The notes beneath the pieces are model-generated. The model did not search any database and was not told the DNA's origin. It saw only the letters and a list, made by a program, of their open reading frames with translations. Shown one piece after another: positions 23,274 to 31,431 of a stretch of DNA of 33,801 bases; position 1 is the first letter of the stretch, and each line of letters starts with the position of its first letter. The position numbers were made by a program, and so were the translations under genes. Where the stretch lies: contig PLZU01000020.1 in assembly GCA_003152275.1 (NCBI GenBank), positions 57,913 through 91,713 of the forward strand, written 5' to 3'. The DNA comes from Actinomycetota bacterium. Its GTDB lineage: Bacteria; Actinomycetota; Thermoleophilia; Gaiellales; Gaiellaceae.

Positions 23274-23843
23274 TTATAGACTTGGCGGGCTGTCGACGCA
23301 GAGGATTCGCAGCGTCTTACGCGGGCTCGCGTTTCTGAATCGGTGCGGCCTCTCGGCGGAGTAGTAGGCGGCGTCGCCTGCGCGCAGTCGTCGGGGTTCA
23401 CTTCCTTCGAGCTCGAGTTCGAGCTCACCCGTGAGCACGATGATGAATTCGTCGCCGGGGTGGCGTCCGTGCTCTGCGAGTCTTGCGCCGGGTTCGAACT
23501 CCACCAGCATGGGCATCATCGACCGGTTACTGTCCGGGGTGAGCAGGAAGAAGTCGATGCCTTCGGACTCCGAGTGCAGCTGGCGTCGCTCTTGCGGCCG
23601 CACGATCTCGGCGTCGGCCGGGGGTGTTGCTGGAACAAGGTCGGAGATCGAGATGCCGTAGCAGTGGATGAGCCGTGTTAGCCGCCCGATGGTGATGTCG
23701 CTCCGGCCGTTTTCCACAAGAGAGAGAAACGAACGGGAGATGTCGGTGGCTGCGGCAACCTGACCGAGCGACAGGCCGTGCGCGCGACGCGCTTCTCGGA
23801 GCAGCCGTCCGAGCTTCAATGGTTCGGCAGCGACCTCAGTCAA
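23274..23843 (-). CDS. XRE-family regulator with cupin domain
   Basis: This 189-aa transcription factor has an N-terminal Cro/C1-type helix-turn-helix (about residues 9-66; recognition region SRSFLSLVENGRSDITI) and a C-terminal cupin_2 domain (about 112-180; GDEFIIVLTGELELELEG and RPHRFRN). Regulators of this PuuR-like type sense small metabolites through the cupin and often control amino acid or polyamine catabolism genes next to them. It is the last gene of the minus-strand operon and overlaps the preceding gene by 8 bp (TTGACTGA), so it is translationally coupled. The start is TTG at 23843. The palindrome at 31387-31406 is a candidate binding site, by inference. Confidence 0.93.
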   Translation of the reverse strand: MTEVAAEPLKLGRLLREARRAHGLSLGQVAAATDISRSFLSLVENGRSDITIGRLTRLIHCYGISISDLVPATPPADAEIVRPQERRQLHSESEGIDFFLLTPDSNRSMMPMLVEFEPGARLAEHGRHPGDEFIIVLTGELELELEGSEPRRLRAGDAAYYSAERPHRFRNASPRKTLRILCVDSPPSL

Positions 23844-24789
23844 GGGTGCCCAATCCCATCAGCATGTCGCCCTTCGCTCGTGCGAGGACGGTCATGACTC
23901 CGAGGATGGCGGCGTCCTCGTCGCAAATGACGGTCGAGAGCGGGTTGCCAAAGAAGTCGCGCATCTCGCCGACAGGTTGGCCTTTGGTAAGGACGTCACC
24001 CTTCTTGACTGCTGGATACCACAGTCCGTCTACAGGGGCGGCGATGCCAGTGAATCGGTGGAGAAGCATCGGACGCTCGTGCTCGATCGTCGGCGTCCCA
24101 GATGCGATCTTCAGGTGCTGGAGGACGTTACGGAGACCTTTGAGGTGAACGTTGACGCTCGCTTCATCGAGTTCGCCGTGACTGCCTGATTCGGCGAGGG
24201 CGGCGGGAATGCCGATACCGCTTGCGATCTGGCAGATGGTGCCGTTGGCCCGAACCGGTTCGGCGGGTGCGGCGCGGCGGACGAAGAATGGCATGTCGAG
24301 GGCGAGGGCAAGAGCCTCGGTGGCAGAATCGTGGGTCGGGTCGCCGTTCAGGTTAATTTGGCTGTAGTCGACGAGCTCCTCCTCGATGTCGCCGCCATGC
24401 ACGTCGACGATGAAGTCGGCATCTGCAAGCACGCTTTCCCAGGCCAGGTGCACCATCCGCTCGGTGTATGAGCCCTCGGCGGAGCCGGGGAACGCCCGAG
24501 CCGGATTCTCGCCGTCGATCGGATTCACGTGAGCCGCGAAGCCATAGAACGCTGGCACATTCAGACAGGGGATTGCGACCATCCGTCCCGACGCAAGGTT
24601 GTCGCCAGCCCAGGCGATGATCCGGCGGACGGCTTCGATGCCCGCATACTCGGCTCCGTGTACGCCACCGACGATGGCGACCGTGGGGCCATCGGTCGCG
24701 CCGCGGACCGTCGCGACAGGTACGGAGATCGTTGCTCCGTCCGGCGCTTGCGCTTCGAGGTAGCGCGTCTCGGTTTGTGCAGCCTTCAC
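23836..24789 (-). CDS. AstE/AspA-like zinc deacylase (M14-type), paralog 1
   Basis: This 317-aa protein is of the succinylglutamate desuccinylase/aspartoacylase family, which removes acyl groups from N-acyl amino acids. Predicted zinc and catalytic residues are His44 and Glu47 in GGVHGAEY, His131 in VDVHGGD and Glu200 in AESGSHG. The C-terminal part (about 235-300; RFTGIAAPVDGLWYP, KKGDVLTKGQPVGE) is a barrel-sandwich module typical of this subgroup, which also includes DoeB of ectoine degradation. It is visibly similar (about half identical by eye) to the protein at 26834-27781. GTG at 24789 overlaps the amidohydrolase stop as GTGA and has AAAGGAG upstream. It probably works in series or in parallel with its paralog on related substrates. 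Confidence 0.92.
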   Translation of the reverse strand: MKAAQTETRYLEAQAPDGATISVPVATVRGATDGPTVAIVGGVHGAEYAGIEAVRRIIAWAGDNLASGRMVAIPCLNVPAFYGFAAHVNPIDGENPARAFPGSAEGSYTERMVHLAWESVLADADFIVDVHGGDIEEELVDYSQINLNGDPTHDSATEALALALDMPFFVRRAAPAEPVRANGTICQIASGIGIPAALAESGSHGELDEASVNVHLKGLRNVLQHLKIASGTPTIEHERPMLLHRFTGIAAPVDGLWYPAVKKGDVLTKGQPVGEMRDFFGNPLSTVICDEDAAILGVMTVLARAKGDMLMGLGTLD

Positions 24790-26411
24790 GCAGGTACTCC
24801 TTTCGACGTGGACAGAACCGGTCTACTTTCGTCCTGCCAGACGATGTTCCCAGCGATGGCCGTGAAGACTGGCCGAAGCTGAGCCCACCTCTCCACGGGT
24901 AGCCGGAGTGGATCGGTTGGCCAGCAGACGAAGTCGGCGGGGGCGCCGACGTCGAGCGTCCCCAGGTGTGGGCGGCGAACGTAGCCGCCGGCGTACTTGG
25001 TGAATAGAGCGATTGCCTCTTTGGGTGTGAGCGCCTGGTCGATGCCGAGGCGTGCGCCGAGGCGGCTCGTCCGGTTGACTGCTACCGCGGCGCCGCGGAG
25101 CGGCTCGCACGGGAGAACATCGGAACCGCCAGCGACTTCGACGCCGCGGTCAATCATCAGCCGGTACCGGTTTGCGGCGTGTGCGAGATCGCCCCAGGCA
25201 TCGAGCATTTCCCGCTCGAATACATAGGCGAGCATTGGCTGGACGGAGACGCCGACGCCGAGCGCAGCGCAGTCGTCGATCGTCCGGTCCGACATCAGGA
25301 AGCCGTGAGCGAGCGTGACCTGGTTGCGCTCGAACACCGACGTGCCGCCACACTTCTTGACCGCTTCTACGACAGCGTCGGCGGCAGAGCGCCCCATGAC
25401 GTGGAAGCAGATCGGCCAGCTGCGCTCAGCGCAGAACCGGAGGGCAGATGTCAGCTGATCTGAGGTGTACCGCTGCGTGGGCGGTGCTGGCTGAGGCTCG
25501 CCTTCTCCCATCCACGCGTTCTCGAACTCACCATCAAGGAGGAGCTTCAGTCCCCAGCCATGCACGCCGTTCTGACTGATATTTCGTGGCCGCGCGTGAG
25601 TGAGTCGCTCGATCTCGGCTTCAAAGGCGCGTCGGTGATCGAGGCGGTCCATGAGGTAAACCCGCTGCAGCACACGTGCTTCCTCGCGAGCCCGTGTGTA
25701 CAGCTCCCAGGTGGCATCGAACGCGGCCGGGAGGCCGGGGTCGACGATCGTTGTGATGCCGAGTGCCAGCAGCTGACGTGAGGCACGCTGGAGCGTCCCA
25801 AGTTGATCATGCGGCGCGGGCAGTTGCTCCTGGAGTGTGCGGGCGAGCGGCGAGTGGAGTTGGCCGAGCTTAGGATTCCATCCATCTGCACCGCTGAGCA
25901 TCTGATCGAGCGTCGCGGCTGCGAGCGAATTCAATGCCGCGGCTTCCGGGCCGCGATAGAGATAGACCGGGTGGTCGGGTGCGGCCTCGTCGAGTTCGGC
26001 ACGGGTCGGAAGTCGGTCTTCGCGGAGGCGATGCTCGTCCCAGGCATTGTCGTCTCCGAAGGACTGGATCCAGTCTCCCGTCTCAGCATCGTGGGCAGCC
26101 TGGCCGACGAGCGTCAGCACGTCGTCGAGCGACGTCGCGTCGCCGAGTTGCAGCATCTGCAGCTCCGCGGCGATCTTCTCGAAATGCATGTGCGTGTCGC
26201 AGAAGCCCGGGAGGATCGCTCCTCCGTCGGCAATGATCCGAATCGCATCGGGTCCGACCTTCGACTCGACCGCAGCGAGTTGGCCTGTGGCGGCTACGAC
26301 TCCGTCGGCGACCGCGATCGCCTCGACTGTCTCCGGATGCTCTCCGAAGGTGTGGATTGGGGCGCCTGTTACGACGACGTCCCCGCTCATCTTCTGACCG
26401 GCCCCGTTCAC
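24786..26411 (-). CDS. YtcJ-like metal-dependent amidohydrolase
   Basis: This 541-aa amidohydrolase-superfamily protein carries the first metal motif FCDTHMHFE (Asp72, His74, His76). It also has a Lys in LKLLLDGEF, further His ligands in CFHVMGRSA and LAHGF, and the terminal Asp in GGSDV. YtcJ/exoenzyme-regulatory-type members hydrolyse amides and N-substituted formamides. A small N-terminal beta domain precedes the barrel (about residues 8-65). The GTG at 26411 overlaps the upstream stop as GTGA; an internal ATG at codon 8 is the alternative start. It lies between the small protein gene and AstE paralog 1, coupled to both, indicating one pathway. The substrate is unknown; an amide derived from the imported compound is inferred. 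Confidence 0.93.
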   Translation of the reverse strand: MNGAGQKMSGDVVVTGAPIHTFGEHPETVEAIAVADGVVAATGQLAAVESKVGPDAIRIIADGGAILPGFCDTHMHFEKIAAELQMLQLGDATSLDDVLTLVGQAAHDAETGDWIQSFGDDNAWDEHRLREDRLPTRAELDEAAPDHPVYLYRGPEAAALNSLAAATLDQMLSGADGWNPKLGQLHSPLARTLQEQLPAPHDQLGTLQRASRQLLALGITTIVDPGLPAAFDATWELYTRAREEARVLQRVYLMDRLDHRRAFEAEIERLTHARPRNISQNGVHGWGLKLLLDGEFENAWMGEGEPQPAPPTQRYTSDQLTSALRFCAERSWPICFHVMGRSAADAVVEAVKKCGGTSVFERNQVTLAHGFLMSDRTIDDCAALGVGVSVQPMLAYVFEREMLDAWGDLAHAANRYRLMIDRGVEVAGGSDVLPCEPLRGAAVAVNRTSRLGARLGIDQALTPKEAIALFTKYAGGYVRRPHLGTLDVGAPADFVCWPTDPLRLPVERWAQLRPVFTAIAGNIVWQDESRPVLSTSKGVPA

Positions 26412-26809
26412 GTCTGCGCGGACGCCCCGGCAAGCCCTCCGAGGAGGGCTTTCTCCATGCTGACGATCGGCTTGCCAACAACGGTTTCGAAGCGGAAGTA
26501 CTTGTCGAGGCGGAGCTTCCCGGTTTCCTCGGTTCGGAAGAAGTTGAGGAGGTCGTAGACGATGCCGGGCTCGGGGATTTCCCAGAGGCTGTAGAAGTTC
26601 CAGAGTCGGCTGCCAGGCTGGCCGACCATGCTCAACTCGTCATCGACGGTCGCGATCAGGCGGCAGCCCATATCTTCCCATTTCTTATGGATCTCGATCC
26701 ACTCGCGGAAGACCTGGTTCTTCTCCGACTGGTCTGCAAGCGACCAGCCGTCCTGAAATGCGCCGCGCACGATCAGCCGCCACGGCCACGGTCGCTTCGT
26801 CTCTGTCAT
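26408..26809 (-). CDS. Small protein of unknown function, possible alpha-beta barrel fold
   Basis: This 133-aa protein starts at an ATG just after GAGGAAGAGGAG. It is rich in Trp and Phe and has alternating strand and helix segments. I do not recognise a defined family, but the size and pattern (WPWRLIVRGAF, IATVDDEL, NFYSLWEIPEP) suggest a dimeric ferredoxin-like barrel of the Dabb/EthD kind; this is a guess. No metal or catalytic motif stands out. It is locked into the operon by a 4-bp GTGA overlap with the amidohydrolase and a 24-bp gap from AstE paralog 2. A role in the same pathway is therefore likely, perhaps as a small isomerase, monooxygenase-like enzyme or substrate chaperone. Confidence 0.75.
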   Translation of the reverse strand: MTETKRPWPWRLIVRGAFQDGWSLADQSEKNQVFREWIEIHKKWEDMGCRLIATVDDELSMVGQPGSRLWNFYSLWEIPEPGIVYDLLNFFRTEETGKLRLDKYFRFETVVGKPIVSMEKALLGGLAGASAQT

Positions 26810-26833
26810 CTCCTCTTCCTCGCTTTCGGGTCG

Positions 26834-27781
26834 CTAGTTGATCGTTCCGAGGCCGATTAGCATCGATCCGCGCGGACGTGGCGGAATGGTGATCACGCCG
26901 AGGATTGCGGCGTCCTCGTCTGAGTCGACGATGGCCAACTTCTCGCCGAAGAGATCCTGCATCTCGCCGACCGGCTGGCCTTTCTGCACAATCTCGCCCT
27001 TGGTCACATAGGGCTTCCAGAAGCCGTCGACAGGTGCCGCGATACCGGTGAAACGACGAAGCTCGAGCGGGCTGGGGTTCTCGCGTGTTGGCTCGCCGTC
27101 GTACATCCCTAGGTGGTGGAGGGCGTTGCGGAGCCCTCGAAAGTGGATCGCGACGATCCGCTCGTCGAGCATCCCGTGGCTGCCTGCCTCGCTGAGAACA
27201 GCAGGAATCCCATTCGCGGATGCCATGTCGTAGAGGCCGCCAGATGCATCGCGTTGCTCCGGTTCCGGGCGTTTCAGGAACATCGGCATGTCGAGTGCGC
27301 GCGCGAGGGCTTCTCCCGCTTCGTCGACTGCGGTGTTACCGGTGAGGTTGACTTGCGAGTACTCGACAAGCTCTTCCTCCAGATCGCCCCCATGGACATC
27401 GACGACAAAGTCCGCCTTCTGCACGAGCGCGTTCCACACCAGGTCTGTCAGCCGTTCGCTATGGCTGCCGCCGGCGTCTCCGGGAAACGATCGTCCAAGG
27501 TCGTGTCCGTCGACCGGGTTGATGTGTGCGGCGAGCCCGAAGAACGCCGGCAGGTTGAGACACGGGACGGTGATGAGCGTCCCGCGCAGTCGCTCGGGGA
27601 CAACCCACTGAAAGAGACGCTTCGTCGCCTCGATGCCCACGTACTCGGAACCGTGTACGCCTGCGACGACGAGCAACGTTGGGCCGTCGCTGGCGCCCGT
27701 TGCCGTCGCCACCGGGACACGGATCTCCTCGTCTTTCGGTGTTGAGGCGGTGAGGTAGCGCGTCTCTTTGGCTGCTGCCAT
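26834..27781 (-). CDS. AstE/AspA-like zinc deacylase (M14-type), paralog 2
   Basis: This 315-aa deacylase is of the same subgroup as the protein at 23836-24789. His43 and Glu46 in AGVHGSEY, His130 in VDVHGGD and Glu198 in LSEAGSHG are the expected zinc/catalytic residues. The barrel-sandwich tail (RFTGIAAPVDGFWKP, QKGQPVGE) is conserved. ATG at 27781 has AAAGGAG 6 nt upstream; the open frame continuing to 28177 is antisense-frame noise inside the permease gene. It begins 11 bp after the permease stop. Differences from paralog 1 in the substrate half (for example MFLKRPEPEQ against FFVRRAAPAEP) suggest distinct acyl or amino acid specificity. Confidence 0.92.
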   Translation of the reverse strand: MAAAKETRYLTASTPKDEEIRVPVATATGASDGPTLLVVAGVHGSEYVGIEATKRLFQWVVPERLRGTLITVPCLNLPAFFGLAAHINPVDGHDLGRSFPGDAGGSHSERLTDLVWNALVQKADFVVDVHGGDLEEELVEYSQVNLTGNTAVDEAGEALARALDMPMFLKRPEPEQRDASGGLYDMASANGIPAVLSEAGSHGMLDERIVAIHFRGLRNALHHLGMYDGEPTRENPSPLELRRFTGIAAPVDGFWKPYVTKGEIVQKGQPVGEMQDLFGEKLAIVDSDEDAAILGVITIPPRPRGSMLIGLGTIN

Positions 27782-27792
27782 CACGGCTCCTT

Positions 27793-28719
27793 TCAGGATG
27801 TTTGAGGGTCGAGTGCGTCGCGAAGGCCGTCGCCGATGAAGTTGATCGCGAGCAGCGTCACGGAGATCGCGAGCGCGGGAAAGAGGATCAAGTGCGGCGA
27901 CGTGCGGATGTATTCGTAGCCTTCGGTGAGAAGGCGGCCCCAGCTCGGCGTCGGCGGCTGCGCGCCGAGGCCGAGAAACGCGAGGAACGCCTCGGCAAAG
28001 ATCGCCTGGGAAACGCCGAAGGTTGCTTGCACGGCAATCGGGCCGAGGGTATTTGGCATGACGTGGCGGACCATCACCCGGCGGTCGGAGGCCCCGAGTG
28101 CATAGGCGGCCTGCACGTACTCCTGGTTCATCACCTGTAGGACCTGGCCGCGTTCGAGCCTTGCGATCGAAGGCCACATCGATAGGCCGAGCGCGAGGAT
28201 CACGACCTGCACGCTCGCACCGAGCACTGCCAAAAGGAGCAAGGCGAAGAGCAACGAAGGCAGGGCGAGCATGATGTCCGTCGCGCGCATGAGGATCGTC
28301 TCCCGCCAGCCGCGGTAGTAGCCCGCGATCGCGCCGACGGACATCCCGATCGCCACCGCAATGAGCTGGCTACCGATGCCAACGGCGAGCGAGATGCGGG
28401 TGCCGTAGGCCACTCGCGCCCAGAGGTCGCGGCCCAGGCTGTCTGTCCCCATCAGATGAGCACCGCTCGGCGGCAGCAACGGTAGGTTCGCCATCGCCGT
28501 TGGAGACGCCCCTGTGATCAGCGGGGCAAAGACGGCAACTGCGACGACGCCTGCGAACACAATGAGCGAGACGAGCGCGAGGCGGTTCGCACGCAAGCGC
28601 CGCCAGGCATTCCGTGCCGGCGACCGCCGCACTTCCGACACGCTTCTGTCGGAGAACTCGGCGTCGGCAGGAGCCGTAACCGTCCCCTCCTCGCTAAGCA
28701 AGCCGAATCCTTGGATCAA
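27793..28719 (-). CDS. ABC transporter permease, DppC/OppC family
   Basis: This inner-membrane permease of a family-5 (peptide/nickel/opine) ABC importer is 308 aa as called. A cytoplasmic N-terminus of about 45 residues precedes the first helix. The OppC_N segment and the DSLGRDLWARVAYGTRISL motif near 92-110 follow, with five to six membrane helices in total. The EAA loop (YVQAAYALGASDRRVMVRHVMPN) lies near 198-220 and contacts the missing ATPase. The start is uncertain. TTG at 28719 or 28701 overlaps the DppB gene. A strong GAGGAGGGG at about 28682-28690 has no ATG/GTG/TTG at proper distance, and the next candidate is GTG at 28641. It forms a heterodimer with the preceding permease. Confidence 0.95.
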   Translation of the reverse strand: MIQGFGLLSEEGTVTAPADAEFSDRSVSEVRRSPARNAWRRLRANRLALVSLIVFAGVVAVAVFAPLITGASPTAMANLPLLPPSGAHLMGTDSLGRDLWARVAYGTRISLAVGIGSQLIAVAIGMSVGAIAGYYRGWRETILMRATDIMLALPSLLFALLLLAVLGASVQVVILALGLSMWPSIARLERGQVLQVMNQEYVQAAYALGASDRRVMVRHVMPNTLGPIAVQATFGVSQAIFAEAFLAFLGLGAQPPTPSWGRLLTEGYEYIRTSPHLILFPALAISVTLLAINFIGDGLRDALDPQTS

Positions 28720-29611
28720 TCCAGCCGTAGCTGAGGTCGACGAGGAAGTTGGCGATGAAGATCGTTGTCGCGTAGAACATGATGAACCCGAGCGTCATCG
28801 TGTAGTCGGCGCCGAGGATGCTGTCGACCATGTAGTGGCCAATACCTGGGATCCCGAAGATGTTCTCGATGATCAGGCTCCCAGTGATCACCTCGGCAGC
28901 GAGAAGCGCCACCAATGTGGTGAGCGGAATCAGGGCGTTCCGGAACGCGTGTCGCATCAGCGCAGCGAAGGGCGATAGACCCTTGGCATACGCGGTCCGC
29001 ATGTAGTCACGATTCAGGGCCTCGAGCATCGACGCCCGCGTCATGCGGGCAACCAGTCCCGCCCAGGGAAGCCCGAGCGCTATCGCGGGCAGTGGAACAT
29101 CGCTGAGCGTGCCCCAGCCACCGAGTGGCAAGAGGTGCAGCGACAACCCGAAAACGAGAATAAGGACGAGCGCAAAAACGAAATTGGGTATCGCGTAGCC
29201 CGCTGTTGCCGTGAACATCACAAGGTGGTCGAGCCAGCTGTTGCGGCGTGCCGCCGAGATGATCCCCGCGGGGATACCGACGCAAAGAGAGACGGCGAGG
29301 GCTGCCGCGCCAAGCTCGGCGGAGGTGGGGAAACGGCCCTTGATCACCGCGCTGACGCTCAGTCCGCGGTTGACCATCGACTGCCCGAGGTCGCCGTGTA
29401 GTACCTGCCAGATGTAGAGGATGTACTGCTCGAACAGCGGCTTGTCGAGGTGGTAGACGTGGAGCAGGTTTTCGGTCGCCTGTCGTGAGCGGATCGCGCC
29501 GGTGTCGAAGGGCCCGCCGGGTATCGCGTGCACGAGCACGAAGGCGATGAAGGAGACCCCGATCCAGATCGGAATCAGTGCGAGGATCCGTCTGATGATG
29601 TAGGCAGCCAC
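28694..29611 (-). CDS. ABC transporter permease, DppB/OppB family
   Basis: This 305-aa permease starts at a GTG preceded by GGAGG and begins with the family N-terminus (YIIRRILALIPIWIGVSFIAFVLVHAIPGGP). About six membrane helices are present, and the EAA loop (YMRTAYAKGLSPFAALMRHAFRN) lies near residues 203-225. DppB-type subunits form the channel of dipeptide/oligopeptide and related importers with DppC. It follows the solute-binding protein gene by 61 bp and overlaps the DppC-type gene. No gene for the two nucleotide-binding subunits lies in the window. Confidence 0.96.
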   Translation of the reverse strand: MAAYIIRRILALIPIWIGVSFIAFVLVHAIPGGPFDTGAIRSRQATENLLHVYHLDKPLFEQYILYIWQVLHGDLGQSMVNRGLSVSAVIKGRFPTSAELGAAALAVSLCVGIPAGIISAARRNSWLDHLVMFTATAGYAIPNFVFALVLILVFGLSLHLLPLGGWGTLSDVPLPAIALGLPWAGLVARMTRASMLEALNRDYMRTAYAKGLSPFAALMRHAFRNALIPLTTLVALLAAEVITGSLIIENIFGIPGIGHYMVDSILGADYTMTLGFIMFYATTIFIANFLVDLSYGWIDPRIRLA

Positions 29612-29672
29612 TCGTCGCCTCCGTCCGGCACGGGGCCGCGCTCCCGATCGGCGCGGCCCCGCTACTCGCTTC

Positions 29673-31310
29673 TCACTTAGTCAGAGAAACGCCGATCCAC
29701 TTCTTCGTGTAAAGCGGCGATTCGCCGAAGCCGTGCACGTACGGCTTCACGAGCCAGGTCGTGTTTGGGTAGTACAGGACGATGTCGACCGCCTGGTTGT
29801 AGCGGAGCTTCTCGGAAGCGGCATAGAGAGCGGCCCGTTTCGCCTGATTTGCGCTTGCGTTGGCGCTATTCACCAGTGCGTCGTACTTCGGATTCGAGTA
29901 GTTCTCGAAGTTGTAACCGGCGCCAGTGATCCCGAGGTACGTGGTTTGCTCCTGCGCGTCGGGATAGTCAAGCCCGAAGGAGTACGCGTAGAAGACGGGC
30001 CGCTGCGAGGCGTTGCCCATCATCGCGTTGAAGCCATTTGCCGGCATCGGTTTGAGACCGATCGTGACTCCGAGGTTTTGCTGCAGCTGGTTTTGGATGA
30101 ACTCGAATGCCTGCTCGTACTCACCCGTACCGAGCGTGTAGTAGAGATCAACGGCCGGAAAGCCTTGCCCGTTCGGGTAACCGGCCTGGGAGAGCAGCTG
30201 CTTGGCCAGGGCCGGATCGTAGGAGTACGGCTTCTGTGTGCCAGCGATGCTTCCCGGCAGTCCCGGCGGAAGCCATCCCGATCCGGGCGTTGCCTGCCCA
30301 GCCGCGGCGACGTTGATCAGCGCGGTGCGATCGATCGCGTGATTGAACGCCTGCCGGACCTTCAGATTATTGAACGGCGGCTTGTCGTAGCCCATCCCGA
30401 GCCACACCGTTCGCAGGAGTGGTTTCGAGTGGAACTGCGCCTTCAGCGTCGAGTTGGAGTTCACGACTTGGATCGCGGCAGCGTCCAGATTGACGACCGC
30501 GTCGAAGTCTCCTGACTGGTAGCGCGCGACGGCAGCAGCCGAAGACGGAAGCACCGTTACCTGGACGCCGCGGAGCTTCGGCTTACCACCGAAGTAGTTC
30601 GGATTCGCGGTGAACGTAAACTGCGTATCACCGACCGCCTTCGACAAAGGGAAGGGGCCCGTGCCCGCGTTGTTGCCAGGAACCGCCCAGTTCTTCGGGT
30701 TCTTGGCGACTACCTTTGGATCGACCACCCACGCCGGCCAGCGGCTGACAAGCGACGGGAAGTAGCCTGCCGGATGCGTCAACGTGACGCGCAGCGTGTA
30801 CTTGCCGATCGCCTTTACTCCGCTCGCGGTTTTAGCCTTGCCCTTAGTCACGGCATCCGCGCCAGCGATGTCAGTGAGGAAGAAACTATCCGGGCTCGCC
30901 GTCGCGGGCGCAAGCGCCCGATTGAACTCATCGACGAAATCCTGCGCCACCACTGGGTCGCCGTTCTGGAAGCGAACGTTCTGCCGCAACGTGAACGTGT
31001 AGACCTTGCCGCCGCCGCTCACCTTCCAGCTGGACGCGACTGCAGGCACGACCTTCATCTGGTTGTTGACGTCAACGAGGCCGTCGAATGCGTTCTGCGC
31101 GAGCTCGATCGAGCGGTTGTCTGAGAGAACAGCCGGATCGAACGAGTCCGGAGGCTGAGTAACCACGATCCGAAGAACGCCCGACGCGGCCGCCTTACTG
31201 TGATGCGCAACAGAAGCGACTGCCGCCGTTGACATCAGCAGTCCAAGAAGCGCGAGTCCCACGATCACCCGAGGAAGTCGGCGCCGGGAATTCGAGCGGG
31301 TGAGATGCAT
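29673..31310 (-). CDS. Family-5 extracellular solute-binding protein
   Basis: This 545-aa periplasmic/extracellular binding protein of the DppA/OppA (SBP_bac_5) family delivers substrate to the neighbouring permeases. Residues 1-40 form a signal sequence with a twin-Arg-like basic start (RRRLPR) and a hydrophobic core ending in Ala. There is no lipobox cysteine, so membrane anchoring is unclear. Family signatures are the early SFDPAVLSDN and the central NNLKVRQAFNHAIDRTAL. ATG at 31310 is preceded by AAAGGG; the upstream open frame to 31628 runs antisense to the divergent oxidoreductase. It is the first gene of the minus-strand operon. The ligand is probably a small N-acylated amino compound or peptide, inferred from the downstream hydrolases. 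Confidence 0.96.
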   Translation of the reverse strand: MHLTRSNSRRRLPRVIVGLALLGLLMSTAAVASVAHHSKAAASGVLRIVVTQPPDSFDPAVLSDNRSIELAQNAFDGLVDVNNQMKVVPAVASSWKVSGGGKVYTFTLRQNVRFQNGDPVVAQDFVDEFNRALAPATASPDSFFLTDIAGADAVTKGKAKTASGVKAIGKYTLRVTLTHPAGYFPSLVSRWPAWVVDPKVVAKNPKNWAVPGNNAGTGPFPLSKAVGDTQFTFTANPNYFGGKPKLRGVQVTVLPSSAAAVARYQSGDFDAVVNLDAAAIQVVNSNSTLKAQFHSKPLLRTVWLGMGYDKPPFNNLKVRQAFNHAIDRTALINVAAAGQATPGSGWLPPGLPGSIAGTQKPYSYDPALAKQLLSQAGYPNGQGFPAVDLYYTLGTGEYEQAFEFIQNQLQQNLGVTIGLKPMPANGFNAMMGNASQRPVFYAYSFGLDYPDAQEQTTYLGITGAGYNFENYSNPKYDALVNSANASANQAKRAALYAASEKLRYNQAVDIVLYYPNTTWLVKPYVHGFGESPLYTKKWIGVSLTK

Positions 31311-31386
31311 ACGCACACCCTTTCCTGCAGCAAAGGACAGGACACGACTCGCCGACGCACGCGCATCAGCGCTCCGCCGGTCTGAG

Positions 31387-31406
31387 CTGTTCAACGTCAT
31401 GAACAG
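31387..31406. promoter_or_regulatory. Palindromic operator in the divergent promoter region
   Basis: CTGTTCA (31387-31393) and TGAACAG (31400-31406) form perfect 7-bp arms around a 6-bp centre. The palindrome overlaps the expected -35 position of the oxidoreductase promoter and would lie near the transcription start of the opposite operon, so one bound regulator could control both. The XRE-cupin protein encoded at the end of the operon is the obvious candidate, by inference. Confidence 0.6.
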
Positions 31407-31413
31407 GATGTTG

Positions 31414-31421
31414 AATATACT
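31414..31421. promoter_or_regulatory. Back-to-back -10 boxes of the divergent promoters
   Basis: TATACT (31416-31421, plus strand) lies 10 nt before the ATG at 31432. TATATT reads on the minus strand at 31419-31414. The two overlap in an AT-rich octamer, consistent with mutually exclusive or coordinated divergent transcription. Confidence 0.45.
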
Positions 31422-31431
31422 GTCGGGCGAG

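Noticed and set aside
23485-23505. tRNA-like GGGTTCGAACTCC string
   Set aside because: It lies inside the cupin domain coding sequence of the XRE regulator and has no matching arms.
27782-28177. N-terminal extension of AstE paralog 2 to 28177
   Set aside because: It overlaps the DppC-type permease in another frame and has Arg/Pro-rich noise composition; ATG 27781 has a strong Shine-Dalgarno sequence.
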